DNA of 35,630 nt, from IMG/VR virus record IMGVR_UViG_3300025864_000034, positions 1-35,630 of that record. One strand, 5' to 3'. The position numbers were made by a program, and so were the translations under genes. Below, piece after piece: positions 30,508 to 35,630 of the stretch. The first letter of the stretch is position 1; each line of letters starts with the position of its first letter. The stretch comes from a virus. The notes beneath the pieces are model-generated. The model was not told the origin of the DNA, did no database searches, and saw only the letters and a list, made by a program, of their open reading frames with translations.

Positions 30508-31331
30508 CACAGCAAGAATTTATTGACAGTATCAAGCCTAAAGCCAAAGAACTATATACCAAATATGGTATATTCCCATCACTGACTATTGCACAGGCTT
30601 GCTTAGAATCAGCTTTTGGCAAATCTGCTCCAGGTAATAATTTATTTGGTTTTAAATGGTATGAAGGCTGTGGCTATGATTTTCAGCTGTTATGGACTAA
30701 AGAATATGTAAATGGGGCATATGTTTCAGTACAGGCTAAGTTTAGAAAATATAATTCTATATTTGATAGCTTGGATGATTACGGAAAATTAATAGGCACA
30801 ACAAAAAGATATGCTCCAGTATTATTATGCAAAGATTATTTATGTGCCTGCAAACAAGTTAAAGCCTGCGGTTATGCTACTGGCTTAAATTATGATTTAA
30901 ATCTAATTAAACTTATCGAACAATATAAATTATATGAATTGGACAATTTAATGGATAAACAACTCACAGCTAATTTTAAATATTCTGAGTTTTGGGATCA
31001 TGGAGTAGAACCTCCAACCGGATATTATATAAATATTTTGACTCTTGCAAAAGAGTTGCAGAAAGTCAGAGATGCTTGCGGTCGACCGATAACTATCAAT
31101 TCAGGCTGGCGCACAAAGCAACACAATTTAGAAGTAGGCGGCGCATCATCTTCACAACATCTAACCGGAAAGGCAGCAGATTGCAGGATTTCAGGACTTG
31201 AGCCTAAATTTGCTAATTTGTATTTTGCAAGATATGGGACAGGTCTTAACGGTCTGGGGATTGCAGTTAATTACACACATGTTGATATAAGAGACCTTGT
31301 CAATAACGCAATAATAGTTTGGACTTATTAA
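30504..31331 (+). CDS. Two-domain lysin: glucosaminidase plus M15 peptidase
   Basis: A 275-residue cell-wall enzyme. Residues 1-150 carry a FlgJ/LytG-type N-acetylglucosaminidase: PSLTIAQACLESAFGKSAPG with the catalytic glutamate in LES, then NNLFGFKWYEGCG and AKFRKYNSIFDSLDDYGKLI. Residues 160-275 are an M15 carboxy/endopeptidase: SGWRTKQHN, then the zinc ligands H219 and D226 in SQHLTGKAAD, and H259 in THVDIRD. It cuts both glycan and stem peptide. No signal peptide, so export needs a holin. It overlaps the GH lysin by 4 bases. Confidence 0.92.
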   Translation: MTQQEFIDSIKPKAKELYTKYGIFPSLTIAQACLESAFGKSAPGNNLFGFKWYEGCGYDFQLLWTKEYVNGAYVSVQAKFRKYNSIFDSLDDYGKLIGTTKRYAPVLLCKDYLCACKQVKACGYATGLNYDLNLIKLIEQYKLYELDNLMDKQLTANFKYSEFWDHGVEPPTGYYINILTLAKELQKVRDACGRPITINSGWRTKQHNLEVGGASSSQHLTGKAADCRISGLEPKFANLYFARYGTGLNGLGIAVNYTHVDIRDLVNNAIIVWTY

Positions 31332-31347
31332 TCTATTAAGGAGAGAA

Positions 31348-31602
31348 ATGTTAAACGTTCACTCACAAAAAGAAAACAATAATCTTGAAAAATGTTCTAA
31401 GTTTGATTGGTGTAGTAAAAATCTATGTCCGTTGGATTTGGATTTAGATTTAAGGTCTGGCAAGGCAAGAGATAAGTGTAAATATATGAGAAGAGACAGA
31501 GGTTCTGTAATACCAGATGAATTATTACAATATGTCCCAGATGGCAATATTAAACAACTAAATGCTGTATCTCAAAAAAGGCACTACCAAATAGCTGTAT
31601 AG
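31348..31602 (+). CDS. Small cysteine-rich hypothetical protein (84 aa)
   Basis: The first 50 residues hold four cysteines (CSKFDWC, SKNLCP, DKCKYMRR), spaced as a possible zinc knuckle, with the acidic run DLDLDLD between. The remainder is basic. An AAGGAG site precedes the ATG. It follows the lysins and ends just before the structured leader at 31607. Confidence 0.65.
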   Translation: MLNVHSQKENNNLEKCSKFDWCSKNLCPLDLDLDLRSGKARDKCKYMRRDRGSVIPDELLQYVPDGNIKQLNAVSQKRHYQIAV

Positions 31603-31606
31603 GATA

Positions 31607-31707
31607 TGCCCCAGAGCCTCAAAAAGGGGTGCCATTTGTGCTTAGCACGTTTTTAGAGGTATAAAACCATCAACTGCCCCAAATATGCCATTTTGGCACC
31701 TCTTTTT
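31607..31707 (+). promoter_or_regulatory. Structured leader or attenuator-like element upstream of the phosphoesterase gene
   Basis: A 14-bp stem (31621-31634 with 31694-31707, one G-U) closes on a T5 run. Inside are hairpin GTGC-TTA-GCAC (31638-31648) and alternative pairings: TGCCA 31686-31690 with TGGCA 31694-31698, and AGAGGT 31655-31660 with ACCTCT 31698-31703. These are mutually exclusive with the long stem. GGGG at 31626 can choose either of two CCCC blocks. This is the design of a switchable terminator, though it could be only a complex terminator. Confidence 0.65.
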
Positions 31708-31736
31708 ACATTATCATTTTATCAAGGAGATAACTA

Positions 31737-32492
31737 ACGAAAGTAATCAGAAAAAAGATAACAACAGATTTAGACCATATATATATCGTTCCGCTATCAG
31801 ACTTCCATTTAGGCGATCCGCTATTTGATAGAGAGAAATTGCAGGGTTATGTTGACTGGATTCTAAAGACACCAAACGCTTATACCTTCATCAATGGAGA
31901 CGTGTTTGATTGTGCAATCATGGGGAGCAAAGGGAATCCTTACGATGCCGTTATGACAGTTCAGGCAGCTAAGAAAATAGCCAAAGAAATATTATCACCT
32001 ATTAAAGATAGAATCCTGGGCGTTACTACTGGTAACCATGAGCGGAGGATATATAAGGCTACAGGAAATGATGTATCCGAAGATTTAGCCATGATGTTAA
32101 ACGTGGAGGATTTATATGATGCAAGTGGATTGATTCTACACATTAATATTAACGATAGAATTACCTATATCATATACATGAAGCACGGCGCTGGCGGTGG
32201 AAAAACACAAGCATATAGGTTAAAGAAGTTAAAAGAACTCTCCGATATTGTTAAGGATGTTGATATATACATAATAGGCCATGTCCACGATGTTTTAACC
32301 TTTAGTTTAAATCCATATTTTGTAGATGTAGAAACAGGGGAAAATGTGCAAAAGAAACAGACTTATGTATCTTCCGGTTCTTACTTAAATTATGGAGGGT
32401 ATGCAGAGGATTTGAATTTTGAACCTGGAAAAATGGGCAGTCCTAGGATTCGGCTAAATGTAGTAAAAAAAGATGTCCATGTATCAATTTGA
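31737..32492 (+). CDS. Calcineurin-like metallophosphoesterase, apparent ACG start
   Basis: A two-metal phosphoesterase. Counting from 31737, SDFHLGD gives D22 and H24, INGDVFD gives D55, TTGNHERR gives N100-H101, and GHVHD gives H182 and H184: a full metal centre. No ATG, GTG or TTG precedes the D22/H24 motif. The frame opens after TAA 31731 and ACG at 31737 is seven bases behind AAGGAG, giving MKVIRKKITTDLDHIYIVPL, which reads like a normal N-terminus. A TTG at 31839 would delete the first motif. It may hydrolyse a nucleotide or DNA end; the exact substrate is open. Confidence 0.82.
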   Translation, partial: TKVIRKKITTDLDHIYIVPLSDFHLGDPLFDREKLQGYVDWILKTPNAYTFINGDVFDCAIMGSKGNPYDAVMTVQAAKKIAKEILSPIKDRILGVTTGNHERRIYKATGNDVSEDLAMMLNVEDLYDASGLILHININDRITYIIYMKHGAGGGKTQAYRLKKLKELSDIVKDVDIYIIGHVHDVLTFSLNPYFVDVETGENVQKKQTYVSSGSYLNYGGYAEDLNFEPGKMGSPRIRLNVVKKDVHVSI

Positions 32493-32686
32493 ACCATCCG
32501 GAATTTCCGGTTAGTTGAGCTTGTGCATTTTTTGCACGTGTACATTTAACATACATTCAATATACAAATATACTGCTATCTAATCTTAAAGCAGTAATTT
32601 TGTATACAACAATTCCCATTTTGGGAATATAAAGCTGTATGCAAGTTATCAATAACATTGTCATAAAAGTTGTCTTAAGGAGAAAC

Positions 32687-32890
32687 ATGGAATTTATTCG
32701 CTACACAAGTAAGTCTGACATTCAGGAGTTAAAAAACCATTCGATGGATTTAAAAGATTTCATATCAAATACCGATTTTGTAAAAGATACAAAAGAAATG
32801 TATGCGTTTGATGATTCTGTTTTCCCTCAAGACTGGTCGTCTATTTATGAGGTTACAATAACCATAAAAGATGTGGATGTAACCATATAA
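32687..32890 (+). CDS. Small hypothetical protein (67 aa)
   Basis: ATG 32687 is four bases behind AAGGAG; an upstream in-frame ATG at 32639 lacks a site. The product MEFIRYTSKSDIQELKNHSM is acidic and ends in a strand-like EVTITIKDVDVTI. It resembles an antitoxin-sized or regulatory protein, but no family is recognised. Its leader (32493-32640) holds hairpins ACTGCT/AGCAGT and ATTCCC-ATTTT-GGGAAT. Confidence 0.6.
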   Translation: MEFIRYTSKSDIQELKNHSMDLKDFISNTDFVKDTKEMYAFDDSVFPQDWSSIYEVTITIKDVDVTI

Positions 32891-33326
32891 GATAGTATGC
32901 GATAACAAAGTTTATATCGTATAGTAACACTATTCAATTTAATACAATAATACACACTGGTAAACCGTAAGTATACCCTTAATATAATATTGGCAGTGTT
33001 ATATCACATTATTCATACCATAGGCGGTATATTTTTCGCCTAATTGGCAGTTAATGGGTATAAGTATCTACAATTTGTAGACGTTTCAACAGTTGCTGAA
33101 ACAATAATATTTAATGGAACTGTTAAAAAAGTTGGCTTCATGCCAATAGGACAGCAGAGATCCTAGCGGGATGCCTGCGTAGCGGGCTACCCTGCAAAAA
33201 CTGCTTATAGGTTAGCTGGTAGGATTAGAGATAACAGCGAATAATATAACTGCTAGGCGGAATACTCTAATTAAATTCCTGATATGTGGTTTCTAGCAGA
33301 ACCGAACACAAAACCATGCATACTGT
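32891..33326 (+). ncRNA. Putative large structured noncoding RNA with several pseudoknots
   Basis: There is no good reading frame in 32891-33579 apart from the tRNA. Many compensating stems are visible: ACACTG 32954/CAGTGT 32994; TATACCC 32972/GGGTATA 33056; TAGGCG 33021/CGCCTA 33037; GTTTCA 33083/TGAAAC 33097 whose loop ACAGTT pairs with AACTGT 33118; CCTGC/GCGGG at 33174-33186; ATTAGAG 33224/CTCTAAT 33265; CTGCTAG 33250/CTAGCAG 33293; TGGTTT 33287/AAACCA 33311. Several cross, making pseudoknots. A long RNA upstream of phage tRNAs recalls the GOLLD/ROOL classes. Identity is not provable by eye, and the boundaries are approximate. Confidence 0.55.
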
Positions 33327-33406
33327 GGGGGCGTAAAAGAGCGACTACTATTACATCCTAATTAGGACTTAGTAGAACAGGGGAGCGTTACCTCTCGCCT
33401 CCACCA
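33327..33406 (+). ncRNA. tRNA-like minihelix with G3-U70 and encoded CCA
   Basis: GGGGGCG (33327-33333) pairs with CGCCTCC (33396-33402) in a 7-bp acceptor with one G-U at positions 3:70, the alanine identity pair; A then CCA follow. A 5-bp T stem AGGGG/CCTCT with a 7-base loop AGCGTTA stacks below, the exact spacing of a tRNA. The T loop lacks TTCGA. Instead of D and anticodon arms there is a long arm: CTACTA/TAGTAG enclosing TCCTAATTAGGA. The 5' side (GGGGGCGTAAAAGAGCGAC) resembles a tmRNA start. It may be the 3' domain of the upstream RNA. Confidence 0.6.
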
Positions 33407-33407
33407 C

Positions 33408-33483
33408 TGCGGAATACAATTCTGGTGAATTGAGGAGTCTCATAAGCTCTTTTAGGCTGGTTCGATTCCAGTTTCCGCTACCA
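33408..33483 (+). tRNA. tRNA with CAT anticodon (Met or Ile2)
   Basis: 76 bases in regular layout: acceptor TGCGGAA/TTCCGCT with a 1:72 T-T mismatch, T8-A9, D stem CAAT/ATTG, anticodon stem GGAGT/GCTCT around CTCATAA (anticodon CAT at 33441-33443), 5-base variable loop, T stem GCTGG/CCAGT with TTCGATT, A73 and CCA. The unpaired 1:72 is an initiator-like trait, but the three G-C pairs of initiator anticodon stems are absent, so elongator Met or CAT-Ile is likelier. It begins two bases after the tRNA-like CCA. Confidence 0.9.
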
Positions 33484-33579
33484 ATTATGTTTCAAGTTAA
33501 GTCTCTAAGTTGAAATAACACCATTATTGATTTTAAGTTATTTCTCTACAATATAAAAATTTATACTATAAAGGAACAT

Positions 33580-33714
33580 ATGGCATATTATGAACGATGG
33601 AACTTGGACTTTCATGAGTTAATTAACAAAAATATTTGCCCTATTTGCGGAAATCAGTTAATACCGGAGGGCAGATGTAAATATTGTATAACGGGGGATT
33701 GGTCAGCATGTTAA
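33580..33714 (+). CDS. Small zinc-ribbon protein (44 aa)
   Basis: MAYYERWNLDFHELINKNIC begins a 44-residue protein with CPIC and CKYC, two CxxC pairs fourteen residues apart, a minimal zinc ribbon. An AAGGAA site precedes the ATG. It overlaps the following gene by 7 bases. Unknown role. Confidence 0.65.
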   Translation: MAYYERWNLDFHELINKNICPICGNQLIPEGRCKYCITGDWSAC

Positions 33715-33827
33715 TAATATATGATCCGACAGATACAGAAAAGGTTATCGACATTAAAGGTTATCCAACAGGGTGGCCTTATGATAAGGAGCAGGATATT
33801 AAGATATTAAATTTACAACACACTTAG
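33708..33827 (+). CDS. Small hypothetical protein (39 aa)
   Basis: ATG within the end of the zinc-ribbon gene opens MLIIYDPTDTEKVIDIKGYP and ends ILNLQHT. It is rich in aspartate and strands, with no motif. The position in a tight chain before the holin supports it being real. Confidence 0.5.
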   Translation: MLIIYDPTDTEKVIDIKGYPTGWPYDKEQDIKILNLQHT

Positions 33828-33836
33828 GGAGGTTAT

Positions 33837-34193
33837 ATGTTAGAAAATATTGATTGGAAGTTGATAATAATTTTAATACCTATTTGTATGGCATTAACAG
33901 AGTTTATAAAGAACCTAACTAAAGATAAATTAGGCCAATGGTCTATAGCGGTAAGTATGGGATTGGCATTTGTGACCGTATTTTTATTCGGTATGGGTGA
34001 TGCTGCGTTTGCATGGCAACCATTTGTAAAGATGAGCATAATGGTAGGCTTGGGCGCTTGTGGTCTTTACAACGGCACTACTCAGGTAGGATATGCTGTT
34101 GTAAATAATATATCTAAGGCGCAAGTTAATGTTAATACACCTAGTGGGGAAGATTCGAATATAAAGATTGATATTACAAAAGAAGTTAAATAA
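33837..34193 (+). CDS. Probable holin
   Basis: A 118-residue protein with three hydrophobic segments: residues ~10-23 (IIILIPICMALTEF), ~35-52 (WSIAVSMGLAFVTVFLFG) and ~65-85 (MSIMVGLGACGLYNGTTQVG), with short charged loops. A polar tail (VNTPSGEDSNIKIDITKEVK) ends the protein. The size and topology fit a class I-type holin that would let the two lysins reach the wall. It is apart from the lysins by about 2.5 kb. A GGAGG site precedes the ATG and a strong terminator follows. Confidence 0.72.
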   Translation: MLENIDWKLIIILIPICMALTEFIKNLTKDKLGQWSIAVSMGLAFVTVFLFGMGDAAFAWQPFVKMSIMVGLGACGLYNGTTQVGYAVVNNISKAQVNVNTPSGEDSNIKIDITKEVK

Positions 34194-34227
34194 TTTAATT
34201 CACAGTTGAGCGTTGACAACTAAGTGG

Positions 34228-34269
34228 GGGAGTTTGGTATACAAAAATATATCAGGCTCCCTTTTTTTT
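34228..34269 (+). terminator. Strong terminator after the holin
   Basis: GGGAGTTTG pairs with CAGGCTCCC (two G-U pairs), with inner AT-rich pairing, and is followed by eight T. It marks the end of the lysis/late block. Confidence 0.9.
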
Positions 34270-34283
34270 ATTGTAAAAAGTCC

Positions 34284-34313
34284 TTGACAATTAATTTAAA
34301 AGGTATATATTAT
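34284..34313 (+). promoter_or_regulatory. Promoter of the XRE regulator
   Basis: TTGACA at 34284-34289 and TATTAT at 34308-34313 with an 18-base spacer, directly after the terminator. The predicted start (~34320) makes an upstream in-frame ATG at 34318 untranslatable and favours the TTG at 34348. Confidence 0.7.
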
Positions 34314-34347
34314 AATTATGATAATAAAATTAGTTAAGGAGGCAAGA

Positions 34348-34602
34348 TTGACAAGAAAGTTTGTACCGTTTAGAGAGTTCATTTATACCAGAGGTATTAA
34401 GCAAAGTTGGATTGCAGAGCAGTTAGGTATTACACGTTCAGCAGTCAATTACTGGGCTACTGGAAGACAGATTCCAAGTTTTAAAAATATCCAGAGATTG
34501 TCAGAATTATTTGGAACAAATCTATATCAGGTTTTTTATCCTAAGGCAAAAGTTAATTTGTGGAATAAAGTTTTTAAACATGGCAAGGATGCAGAGATAT
34601 AA
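34348..34602 (+). CDS. XRE-family helix-turn-helix regulator
   Basis: An 84-residue Cro/CI-type protein. SWIAEQLGITRSAVNYWATG is a clear helix-turn-helix, followed by RQIPSFKNIQRLSELFG, the conserved closing helix. The start chosen is TTG 34348, five bases behind AAGGAGG; the promoter lies too close for ATG 34318. It begins a new transcription unit after the late genes, so it is probably a phage control protein. Which promoters it binds is unknown. Confidence 0.85.
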   Translation: MTRKFVPFREFIYTRGIKQSWIAEQLGITRSAVNYWATGRQIPSFKNIQRLSELFGTNLYQVFYPKAKVNLWNKVFKHGKDAEI

Positions 34603-34712
34603 TACCCCCAGACAATCAAAAAGGGCTATTTAAGGCAAGTTATATTAAATTGGTAGCTATGTATAGGTTTTAAATAACTTTAATTTATGATACTAATACG
34701 GAGGTATTTTAA

Positions 34713-34805
34713 ATGGTAATTAAGCAGGATAAGAGATTGCAACAAATAATTGATGAATTTTATAAAATTAGTATGAAAGCAGAAAAGAAGAAAGGAAAGA
34801 AGTAA
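34713..34805 (+). CDS. Very small basic protein (30 aa)
   Basis: ATG behind GGAGG gives MVIKQDKRLQQIIDEFYKIS and a lysine-rich end (KKKGKK). One amphipathic helix plus a charged tail. Its TAATG overlap with the next gene argues for translation. Confidence 0.5.
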   Translation: MVIKQDKRLQQIIDEFYKISMKAEKKKGKK

Positions 34806-35065
34806 TGGAAACCAAAACAGAAATAGTAGAAGAAAAAATCTATTTATGTTTAGAGCAAGAAGATATAAAAATTGATACTGAAATTAATGTTATAGAAAAC
34901 AAACTAGATAATCTTAGAGATGAAATAGAACTCTTGATACCCCCAGACCAGTATAAAACTTACATGGAAATTGTTATGAAACAAGAAAAATTAACATGGG
35001 AAAGAGACTTTTTATATTTCTCTAAGGTTTATAAAGGCGCAGTTCAGGAATATTTTAAAAAGTAG
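34805..35065 (+). CDS. Hypothetical coiled-coil protein (86 aa)
   Basis: Starts METKTEIVEEKIYLCLEQED, acidic, with a probable coiled coil in residues 20-70 (EINVIENKLDNLRDEIELLI). No family is recognised. It is coupled to the 30-residue gene by a one-base overlap and ends just before a possible promoter. Confidence 0.6.
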   Translation: METKTEIVEEKIYLCLEQEDIKIDTEINVIENKLDNLRDEIELLIPPDQYKTYMEIVMKQEKLTWERDFLYFSKVYKGAVQEYFKK

Positions 35066-35073
35066 TTGACAAA

Positions 35074-35082
35074 TGTTATAAA
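35074..35082 (+). promoter_or_regulatory. Possible extended -10 promoter
   Basis: TGTTATAAA at 35074-35082 is an extended -10. A TTGACA at 35066 is too near to serve as its -35, so the assignment is tentative. Confidence 0.35.
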
Positions 35083-35118
35083 ATGATAGAGAATAATAAA
35101 AGAAAGGAAGTGTTAAGA

Positions 35119-35268
35119 ATGGGAAAGCTAATAAGAGTTGATTTTAGGAAAGCTATCAAAATTCAGGAAGCAATGCAGAAAAATCAGTATCGATACGATA
35201 AGGATTATAAAGAACAATTAATGCCCGATAATGTAGTGCCAATGTTTTTAGAAAATCAAATAGCATAG
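35119..35268 (+). CDS. Small hypothetical protein (49 aa)
   Basis: ATG 35119 behind AGGAAG gives MGKLIRVDFRKAIKIQEAMQ; an in-frame ATG at 35083 has no site. The product is basic and helical and ends NVVPMFLENQIA. No motif is recognised. The homing gene follows ten bases later. Confidence 0.55.
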   Translation: MGKLIRVDFRKAIKIQEAMQKNQYRYDKDYKEQLMPDNVVPMFLENQIA

Positions 35269-35277
35269 GAGAAGTAA

Positions 35278-35630
35278 GTGATTATAGAAAAAGTAAAAGG
35301 TAAAAACAATAAAGGGTTTTATTGCATTTGTAAATGTGATGTTTGCGGAAAAACATTTGAGGGACCTGCTTATAGATTTAAAAATTCCAAACATCAGTAT
35401 TGCTCTCGATTATGTAGTTGGCCTTATTACAAATCTGAAGAATTTAGTAAAACCATGAGTCTTGCGGAAATAGGTGTTAAAAGATTAGGAGTTAAAAGAT
35501 CTATAGAAACAAGAAAAAAAATTGGTTTAGCAAAACAGGGTTCAAAACATTGGAATTGGAATGGAGGCAAAATAATAAAAATAGGTTATATATTAATTAA
35601 AAATCCCAATCATCCCTTTGCAAATTCAAA
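35278..35630 (+). CDS. HNH homing endonuclease (3' end outside window)
   Basis: GTG start with a GGAGAAG site. Residues 15-50 have CICKCDVCGK and YCSRLCSWPYY, a zinc-finger pair often seen at the N-terminus of phage HNH proteins. SIETRKKIGLAKQGSKHWNW is a NUMOD3-like unit followed by WNGGKIIKIGYILIKNPNHP, the lead-in to the nuclease core. The HNH residues themselves lie beyond the right edge. It is related in plan to the enzyme at 15958 but not a close copy. Confidence 0.82.
   Translation, partial: MIIEKVKGKNNKGFYCICKCDVCGKTFEGPAYRFKNSKHQYCSRLCSWPYYKSEEFSKTMSLAEIGVKRLGVKRSIETRKKIGLAKQGSKHWNWNGGKIIKIGYILIKNPNHPFANS

Noticed and set aside
33220-33260. Possible proteolysis-tag frame starting GCG AAT AAT
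   Set aside because: The frame runs A-N-N-I-T-A-R-R without a stop after hydrophobic residues, so it does not look like a tag.
32891-33326. Group I intron
   Set aside because: No recognisable P, Q, R or S core elements, no nuclease gene inside and no interrupted host gene on either side.
33327-33406. A complete or permuted tmRNA gene
   Set aside because: The ends look tmRNA-like, but only 80 bases separate 5' GGGGGCG and CCA, no tag reading frame ending in alanines is seen upstream, and the T loop lacks TTCGA.
34201-34230. Promoter starting with TTGAC at 34213
   Set aside because: No suitable -10 lies 16-18 bases downstream; the region forms the terminator stem instead.

Overview
The window is a contiguous, AT-rich stretch of tailed-phage (siphovirus) DNA, either free phage or prophage, with every supportable gene on the + strand. 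It opens inside the large terminase gene and runs through head, connector, tail, lysis and late accessory genes to a homing endonuclease cut by the right edge. No integrase, replication gene or host gene is visible. The SPP1/MuF-type head genes, AAGGAG-type ribosome sites, TTGACA-N17-TATGAT promoters, an XhlA-like protein and a two-domain cell-wall lysin suggest a low-GC, probably Gram-positive-type host. The sequence does not fix the host.

Layout. 1-6095: terminase, portal, a MuF head protein fused to an ADP-ribosyltransferase, two tiny genes, scaffold and major capsid protein. 6100-17460: an 11.4 kb accessory island that separates the capsid gene from the connector genes. It holds three DNA methyltransferases, glycosyltransferases of GT4, GT2 and another GT-A type, an NAD-dependent epimerase, a transketolase-like protein encoded as two separate halves, a frameshifted FkbM methyltransferase, an HNH homing endonuclease and a small HExxH protein. 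17464-20894: head-tail connectors, tail terminator, tail tube and tail chaperone. 21256-27913: tape measure, distal tail and tail tip. 27910-31602: small proteins, an XhlA-like membrane protein and two overlapping lysins. 31608-32890: a structured leader, a metallophosphoesterase that seems to start at ACG, and a small gene. 32891-33483: a densely structured RNA region with several pseudoknots, a tRNA-like minihelix carrying a G3-U70 pair and CCA, and a CAT-anticodon tRNA. 33580-35630: small genes, holin, XRE regulator and a partial HNH gene.

The most striking feature is a set of five near-identical promoters (6670, 8666, 10821, 12755, 17974). Each starts at, inside or shortly after the end of the upstream gene and drives one or a few tiny genes. 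Each unit ends in a terminator, four of them almost identical in sequence, with the next late gene starting directly behind it. These are moron cassettes inserted at gene junctions, and one falls exactly between the two transketolase halves. Three copies carry a 16-bp perfect or near-perfect palindrome between the -10 and the ribosome site, and two cassettes encode a ribbon-helix-helix protein. This resembles the architecture of self-repressed anti-defence operons.

The sugar and glycosylation genes lie outside the promoter-driven cassettes, in line with the late genes. They are therefore probably expressed with the virion genes and could modify a surface glycan, the particle or a host polymer. 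All functional calls come from motifs read by eye; no database search was possible.
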